Assembly (NCBI GenBank): GCA_009192285.1
Contig: CM018604.1
Location: forward strand, 124,001 to 188,000
Direction: 5' to 3'
Source of the DNA: Morchella semilibera
Lineage: Eukaryota > Ascomycota > Pezizomycetes > Pezizales > Morchellaceae
DNA length: 64,000 nucleotides
Positions within the stretch are counted from its first letter, which is position 1; each line of letters opens with the position of its first letter. Shown in pieces: positions 58,829 through 64,000 of the stretch. The notes under the pieces were generated by a model. That model saw only the letters and a list, made by a program, of their open reading frames with translations, did no database searches and was not told the DNA's origin. The position numbers and the translations under genes were made by a program.

Positions 58829-60597
58829 ATGAGTTCATCGTCGGTCACGGAAAAGGAGCTTACGTGTTCTGTGAGTTATAGAAACTACCCCCCCCCCATT
58901 CTCTTCCTCCCCCCCCCCCCTCTCCCCCACCTTCTCACATCTATTCATTATATCTTCCTATATAAAGTACCTGAATCCCCATGAAAATAACCAACTAACT
59001 TCTCAAGATTTGTACCGACCTCTTGTATGACCCCGTCACCTTCCTCGATTGCCTACACACAAATTGTGGTTCTTGCGCAAAAGCTTGGTTTCAATCCCTC
59101 AGCAACAATGCTGCCAACGCCCCCGTACACTCCTCTAGCGCACCTCCAAACGTTGCAAAATTTACCTGCCCAGTCTGTCGGGCCGTGGTCCGTGCCACAA
59201 AGCATAATGCAACCCTCCAATCCCTCGTCGATGACTTTGTCGCTCGGAACCCCGACAAGGACCGCACACAGGAGGAGAAGGATGCCGTGCGTAAGATCTA
59301 CACCCCCGGGAGTGGGGTGCTCCCCGGCGAAATCGGAACAGCATCAAGCCCTCAAGCCCCCTCACTCCCGAACCGCGCCCCAGTCCCGATCCGCCGCCCA
59401 GTCCCGCCCCCTATGCCCCTAAGCGCCTGGCCCACCCCGCCCCGTATTCAACCACCTCCGCAACAACGACGAGGATCGTCGGCCGCGCGACCGACGCCCT
59501 CTTCGTGGGTGGAGTCACTGGTCCATGTCACGGAGCAGACATGCTTCCATTGCCAGAAGCGGATCGACTTTGCAGCGCGCTGCTGCTGCCCAGAGTGCAA
59601 CATATTGATCTGCTCCAGCTGCTATAGGGACGGCCGACGTTGTCGCACGCAGGATACGAACCACGCCCTCATCCCGAACAAGCTTCAGCTGAACCCCCGG
59701 CACATCCAGTCCGGTGTCTTCTGTGACATCTGCGAGAGCTGGTGCGATAACAATGGTAACGAACGAAATGCCTTCTTCTGGGCGTGCGAGATCTGCGATA
59801 ACGGGAACTGGTCCGTCTGCAGAGCATGTGTATCGAAAGGGAACGCCTGCACACACGAGTTAAAGCTATACTCTAACCAGCGCCAACCCACCAGGGGTGC
59901 AATCAGAGGCACATTGGGTCAGCCCAACTTCCACGTCTACTCCCAGCTCGTGCGTGCCCCAGGAAACGCAAACATGGATCTCAACACGCGTCTCAACGCC
60001 TACGGCTACGTCCGCGCCACCGGATTTCAGATCCAATGCGACGACTGCTTGGTCGTTGTTCCGCCCGATCACTCCTACCTCCACTGCATCGAGTGCCTCG
60101 ACGGCCACTGGGACATGTGTATAGGCTGCTGGTACACACTTGCTGACCAACTCGGCACCAGCGACGAAGAAGTCTTCCGCTGCCGCGCTGGCCACTTCAT
60201 GTCGCTTCTCTCCCAAGGCGGGCAAACAGGCACTCATAAGACGATCCAGGATGCCCCCCATCCACCGCCGGACTTTGTGTCGCAGAGCCCGCTGAACAGC
60301 GACAGCGACAACCACGGGCGGCAAACCTCAGCGGGTCCTAAGACGGCAGTGGCGGTGAAGTCGCATTGGCCGGGCGCATCGGAGAGTAACATAGATACGG
60401 TCTGGAGACAGGAGACGCCCGGTGTGAGGGCCAGGGATTACAGTGGGCTGCTGGCGTTCCCGGATAGGGCGGAGATCACGAATGTGTGGGTTGCGTTTAC
60501 GGAAGGCGAGGGAGAGGCTAGGGTGGAGTACCTGTGGGGGTGGTATTCGGGGATTGGGGGGTTGTTTCCAGGAGATTGTGTGAGGTTCACAGGGTGA
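58829..60597 (+). CDS. RING-finger protein with several ZZ-like zinc clusters (putative E3 ubiquitin ligase)
   Basis: Two exons, 58829-58870 (only 14 codons) and 59008-60597, give 543 residues. The intron splits a C3HC4 RING between residues 14 and 15: C13, C16, C29, H31, C34, C37, C68 and C71, with an unusually long loop before the last pair. The stretch LTCSICTDLLYDPVTFLDCLHTNCG style resembles CHFR-type RINGs. A Pro-rich linker (about 115-165) follows. Then come three cysteine/histidine clusters: CFHCQKRIDFAARCCCPECN...CSSCYRDGRRC, CDICESWCDNN...ACEICDNGNWSVCRAC, and CDDCLVVVPPDHSYLHCIECLDGHWDMCIGC, each of ZZ-like spacing. The C-terminal 80 residues (ENEVWVAFTEGEGEARVEYLWGWYSG type) look like a small beta domain. 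It probably transfers ubiquitin with partner binding by the zinc clusters. The substrate is unknown. Confidence 0.82.
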
Positions 60598-61348
60598 GGA
60601 GGAGGTTGGTGGGTTTAGATGGGTAATGTGACTTCTCTCATTAGCTATAGTGGAGAGGAAATAGTCTTTAGGTTAGTTAGGTTGGGTCATGGGAGTTATG
60701 TATTTGCCTTTGATTATTCTATAGTTTTTTTTTTTTTTAGTCCTTACTAAATAGCTAGTTATATGCAGCCTACAAGTGGCACACGCAACACGATGCTCCC
60801 TTCTTGTAAAATATGACATCAAGAGAGAGAGTTTGTGGCTCGAGATAAATTGCAATCATCAATCATGAATGAGATCAAGTATTTATAGAGAATAACGTTT
60901 TAGCGTATGGTTTTCGATCCTAGGACCTATACATGTACATGTATTTCTCAACTTTAGTGAGCTGGGAAGTTTTTGATATATACATGTATCATTAATTGAT
61001 TAACATTAGTATTAATATTGATGTAGCCTTAATCATAACATTTATATAGCACTTGGGTTTACCATTACAGTAAGGTCTCGAGCAGTAGCTACTACATGTA
61101 GGTGGTACTGGCAAGACGTAAAGAAACCAATCAGACGGCTTAGATTTGACGCGCGTACGGTATGTTGTACTCGTCCTCCAGGGAAAGAACCGGAAAATGC
61201 AGGTTTCATGTGCTAGGGTGAGACATGACCAAGATTGCAATGATTTTCCTATATCACAGTTGTTAAGAGCTTCTGAAACAAAACAGAAGCCTATGTCCTG
61301 GGCGCGTGAGACATTTGCGAAATCTCTCTCATGCATTAGTGTCTAGAG
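60598..61348. other. Intergenic region
   Basis: No gene seen. Four TACATGTA sites (60930, 60936, 60981, 61093) occur within 170 bases. A single arm of fold-back family A (AAAGAACCGGAAAATGC) lies near 61172-61202. Confidence 0.55.
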
Positions 61349-61350
61349 TA

Positions 61351-62754
61351 CAGCGGTGGGTAATAAGTCATCGGATGTCACATAATCTGATATCACATTT
61401 GGCCGTTGAACTCAATCATTCCGTGAACTTGAAAAGCTATGTAGTTACAGATAATTAAGCACCGGCTCAGTGAACCATAATGAAATTTAATAATGTGTAG
61501 ATGCTCCTTTCCTCCTTATACATTCCTTTACCCTTCTAGGCATACTTTCTATGAGCTTCCTAAAATCTTCTGGTGAGAACCTGTCCCATTCCTCCTGTAG
61601 TGCCTGAATAAGTTCCGGTTTTTTAGTGATATTTTTTTGATTAATCCTGTACTTCATTTTCCTCCAAAGATTTTCTATAGGATTGAGGTCTGGAGACTGT
61701 GCAGGCCAAGGGATACGCTGGATATGTAGGCGGTTGCGACAGTTTTTGGCCACTACTGACCTAATTGCTATATTTAGTAACTGTGTGTAACCTAAAAGAG
61801 TTCCAACCAAGACCTACCTATGGATACTAGCTCCGTCCTCCATTACCATTGCCTCCCCATCCGCCCGTCAAGTATAGGAATAAAAGGGATAAAGAGCGGG
61901 AATCATTATCTGATTGACATAATCTTGACCTTTGAATGACCCCTCTCGGATAATGACCATGGGTTCTTTTATCCCTAACTTGATAGCTCCCCATATCATA
62001 ACTGACGTTCTACCACTCTTAAACGATGGTAAAAGACATTCTGGAAGGTCTTCTTCCCCCACTGCTCTCGATACTCAACATGTATCTGCATGGTACCCCA
62101 CCTCAAATCGTGATTCATCAGTCCATATGATATCTCCCCAATCCTCTATAGTCCAATCCTTCCTCTCCCGGCACCATTGAAGCCTTTTAACCATATGTTG
62201 TTTCTTAAGGAAGGGCTTCCTTTTAGCGCGACGTCTGTGGATTCCAGCACGAGCTAGATATTTCCTTGCGGTCTTTCTGGTAATAGATGTACCAGGTGGT
62301 AGGAGTTTAATTAACTTGTTGAGAACAGTACGGCGGCAACGGCGGCAATTCATACTAGGAAGCGATGCTCTCTTGGGCTTAGTTTATTTGGACGACCACT
62401 TCTAGGTGCATTTTTTGTATAAGGAATTAGGCTGCCAGGTTGCCGGTTTTCTCTGTCTCGCTTGACTATCGAATAGCAGGTGCTTTTAGCCACACCTGTC
62501 TTCTCGGCTATTTTGGTAAAAGGGTATCCTTCACCATGCAGGGTAATGATTATAGACCGTTGAACTTCTGAAGTTTGGCTTCTTTTTGCTGACTTTGGAG
62601 AAGGCTTGATAACGGCCATTTTGTATGTAGTTGTCAATGGTATTGTTATCCTACTCCTCACGCTCCCTCCATATTAAGGCAAACCATCTTTGGATGTCTC
62701 AGATTTCTAAGCATGTATTCCCTGCAGCATCCGATGACTTATTACCCACCGCTG
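61351..62754 (-). mobile_element. Tc1/mariner DNA transposon
   Basis: A 1404-bp element bounded by TA on both sides (61349-61350 and 62755-62756), with perfect 27-bp terminal inverted repeats starting CAGCGGTGGGTAATAAGT. It carries one transposase gene on the minus strand. The short element at 27610-27718 shares the outermost repeat sequence. The transposase is decayed, so the copy is probably not autonomous. Confidence 0.92.
61487..62619 (-). pseudogene. Tc1-like transposase, decayed, with a probable 57-nt intron
   Basis: The probable start is MAVIKPSPKSAKRSQ at 62619. The N-terminal helix-turn-helix (VQRSIIITLHGEGYPFTKIA, then TGVAKSTCYSIVKR) is followed by a second DNA-binding part (ITRKTARKYLARAGIHRR). 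Catalytic residues are the Asp of IIWTDESRFE, the Asp of MEDGASIH, and the Glu of SPDLNPIENLW. A GTAGGT...TACTAAAT...TTAG stretch (61817-61761) has every mark of a spliceosomal intron, and removing it leaves exactly 34 residues between the second Asp and the Glu, the DD34E spacing of the family. Decay: a one-base frame change near 62352, an in-frame TGA at 62075-62077 (probably from CGA), and a short frame disturbance with a TGA between about 61845 and 61890. Confidence 0.85.
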
Positions 62755-62856
62755 TACAGCGAATCATAGCCATTGAGTCATGTGACCGGCAACCTCAACT
62801 ATGACAACAGGATCAGTAGCTATTGAATGCACTCGGAATTATCTCTTCATTTCACA

Positions 62857-64000
62857 ATGTCAGCTAAAAGAACTCGGAAGCCGTTAGCAAAGTTGAATCG
62901 CAATGGGCAACTAGTCCCAGAGCGATCAAACAAACGACAAAAAGTTGATGTATCATATTCTGATCCAGAATCCTTCGTTCCTCTACCGATCTTTGAACAC
63001 GGCAGTGAACCTCGTGTTCCCAATATCAATCTCAACCTTGGACCACGGGCATTTTTTGATTTATTTTGGGATGATAAAATCATGGATTCTATTGTGGAAG
63101 CTACCAACAAATATGCGAGACAGAAAGGCGCAACAAAAAAGCAATGGTGCTGTGATATTAGTGTTCCTGAATTGAAAGAGTTCTTTGGGGTGACGATAAT
63201 GATGGGAATAATTCAGGTACCATGTATTAGACGATACTGGACTTTTGGATTATTATCAGCAAAAACTAACTCAATAAGTTCTGGCTGGTACTATCAAATC
63301 CGTCGCTTCCTTCACATATCTCTACCCGAAGACACAATAAATTTAAAACAGAAGGATTGGTGGAGGAAAATGGAGCCTTTAAGTTCACATCTACGTCAAC
63401 GTTCACAGGAGCTCTTCCGTCCTAGTACCCATGTTTCAGTTGATGAGATGATGATACCTTTTACTGGTCGTAGTCGTCATACTGTCAAGATTTCCAGCAA
63501 ACCAATTCCTGTTGGTTACAAAGTTCTAGCCTTATGCGATAGTGGATACACGTTGAATTGGCTCCTGACATCTCGTACTGAATCAATTGCTGAGCTTGTC
63601 CATCAACCTGATCTTTCTCCTACCTCTTCGGTAGTGATGCAACTATGCAACTGTCTTGATTATACCAATCATAGCTATATTATCTATATGGATAATGGTT
63701 TCTCAACAATCCCGTTATTTCGCAAACTCCGTGAAAAATCGATTGGTGCTTGTGGAACAAGGAGAATCAACAGCGCGGAATATCCCATACAATTAAAGCA
63801 TGATACTACACTAGTTGACTGGAATACCATGGATGGTATAGTTACTGGTGAACCAGCAGTATTATGTATTCGTTGGATTGATAACAATATTGTTCGAATG
63901 TTAACGACTGTTCATCCCTGGAACGAAACAACACTTGGAAACCGTCGAAAACCACGAAATACAAGCACTAATGCAGCTGTCGTAAGAAAAGTATTTGGGG
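62857..64000 (+). CDS. piggyBac-type transposase (DDE_Tnp_1_7), N-terminal part, open to the window end
   Basis: From MSAKRTRKPLAKLN the frame stays open for 381 codons to the last base. The N-terminus is basic. LRPRAFFDLFW-like sequence (actual GPRAFFDLFWDDKIMDSIV) and ELKEFFGVTIMMGIIQVP match the start of the piggyBac fold. HVSVDEMMIPFTGRSR carries the first catalytic Asp, and YIIYMDNGFSTIPLF the second. The third Asp and the cysteine-rich C-terminal domain would lie beyond the window. No intron is needed. The Tc1 element ends 100 bases before the start codon, so it may have inserted into the 5' part of this element. I could not identify the left terminal repeat or a TTAA duplication. Lack of stops suggests a fairly young copy. 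Confidence 0.88.
   Translation, partial: MSAKRTRKPLAKLNRNGQLVPERSNKRQKVDVSYSDPESFVPLPIFEHGSEPRVPNINLNLGPRAFFDLFWDDKIMDSIVEATNKYARQKGATKKQWCCDISVPELKEFFGVTIMMGIIQVPCIRRYWTFGLLSAKTNSISSGWYYQIRRFLHISLPEDTINLKQKDWWRKMEPLSSHLRQRSQELFRPSTHVSVDEMMIPFTGRSRHTVKISSKPIPVGYKVLALCDSGYTLNWLLTSRTESIAELVHQPDLSPTSSVVMQLCNCLDYTNHSYIIYMDNGFSTIPLFRKLREKSIGACGTRRINSAEYPIQLKHDTTLVDWNTMDGIVTGEPAVLCIRWIDNNIVRMLTTVHPWNETTLGNRRKPRNTSTNAAVVRKVFG

Noticed and set aside
1-64000. tRNA and rRNA genes
   Set aside because: Scanning both strands by eye for B-box-like GGTTCGANTCC and rRNA landmarks gave no convincing candidate; a covariance-model search would be decisive.

Overview
The window looks like nuclear DNA of a filamentous ascomycete (Pezizomycotina). 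The protein-coding genes have short GT-AG introns (about 51-144 nt), and the families present are typical of such fungi: a siderophore transporter, a secreted CBM18 chitin-binding protein, a CE12-type rhamnogalacturonan acetylesterase, a PTH11-like seven-helix protein, a MARVEL-like protein and a RING/zinc-finger protein. Gene density is low, with about eleven supportable host genes in 64 kb separated by long, AT-leaning, apparently non-coding stretches. I could not fix the genus.

Layout. 1-19 kb: a siderophore-iron MFS transporter with GATA sites upstream (1370-3420), a three-module chitin-binding secreted protein (4849-5896, minus), a 6 kb desert, an NAD(P)-binding NmrA-like protein (11832-12652), a secreted PEBP-like gene with a probable one-base frameshift (14235-15020), a small cysteine-rich secreted protein (15586-15870) and a rhamnogalacturonan acetylesterase (17842-18794). 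19-34 kb: a PTH11-like receptor (minus), a 5 kb desert, a cluster of short fold-back elements (26.3-28.5 kb), a MARVEL-like protein (minus), an orphan protein and an MFS transporter (minus). 34-43 kb: a desert with microsatellites, homopolymer runs and two inverted copies of a small terminal-inverted-repeat element.

43.1-55.6 kb is a nested retroelement block. A Ty3/Gypsy chromovirus on the plus strand (LTRs 43096-43730 and 54996-55631, 5-bp target duplication) is interrupted by a second Gypsy chromovirus on the minus strand (48194-54365, 450-bp LTRs, 5-bp target duplication). Both are young by LTR similarity, and both look broken. Each also carries a copy of the same 137-bp module at a different place, which I interpret as a small mobile element.

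55.6-64 kb holds low-complexity and inverted tandem repeats, a RING + zinc-finger gene (58829-60597), a decayed Tc1/mariner element with a probable spliceosomal intron (61351-62754), and the first 381 codons of an open piggyBac-type transposase that runs off the window end.

The most unexpected signal is the 8-bp palindrome TACATGTA. I counted 31 exact copies, nearly all intergenic, none in an exon and none from about 39.3 to 58.2 kb, where the retroelements lie. About one or two would be expected by chance. The four secreted proteins between 4.8 and 18.8 kb (chitin-binding, PEBP, cysteine-rich, pectin-modifying) suggest a plant- or substrate-interacting lifestyle, but that is inference.
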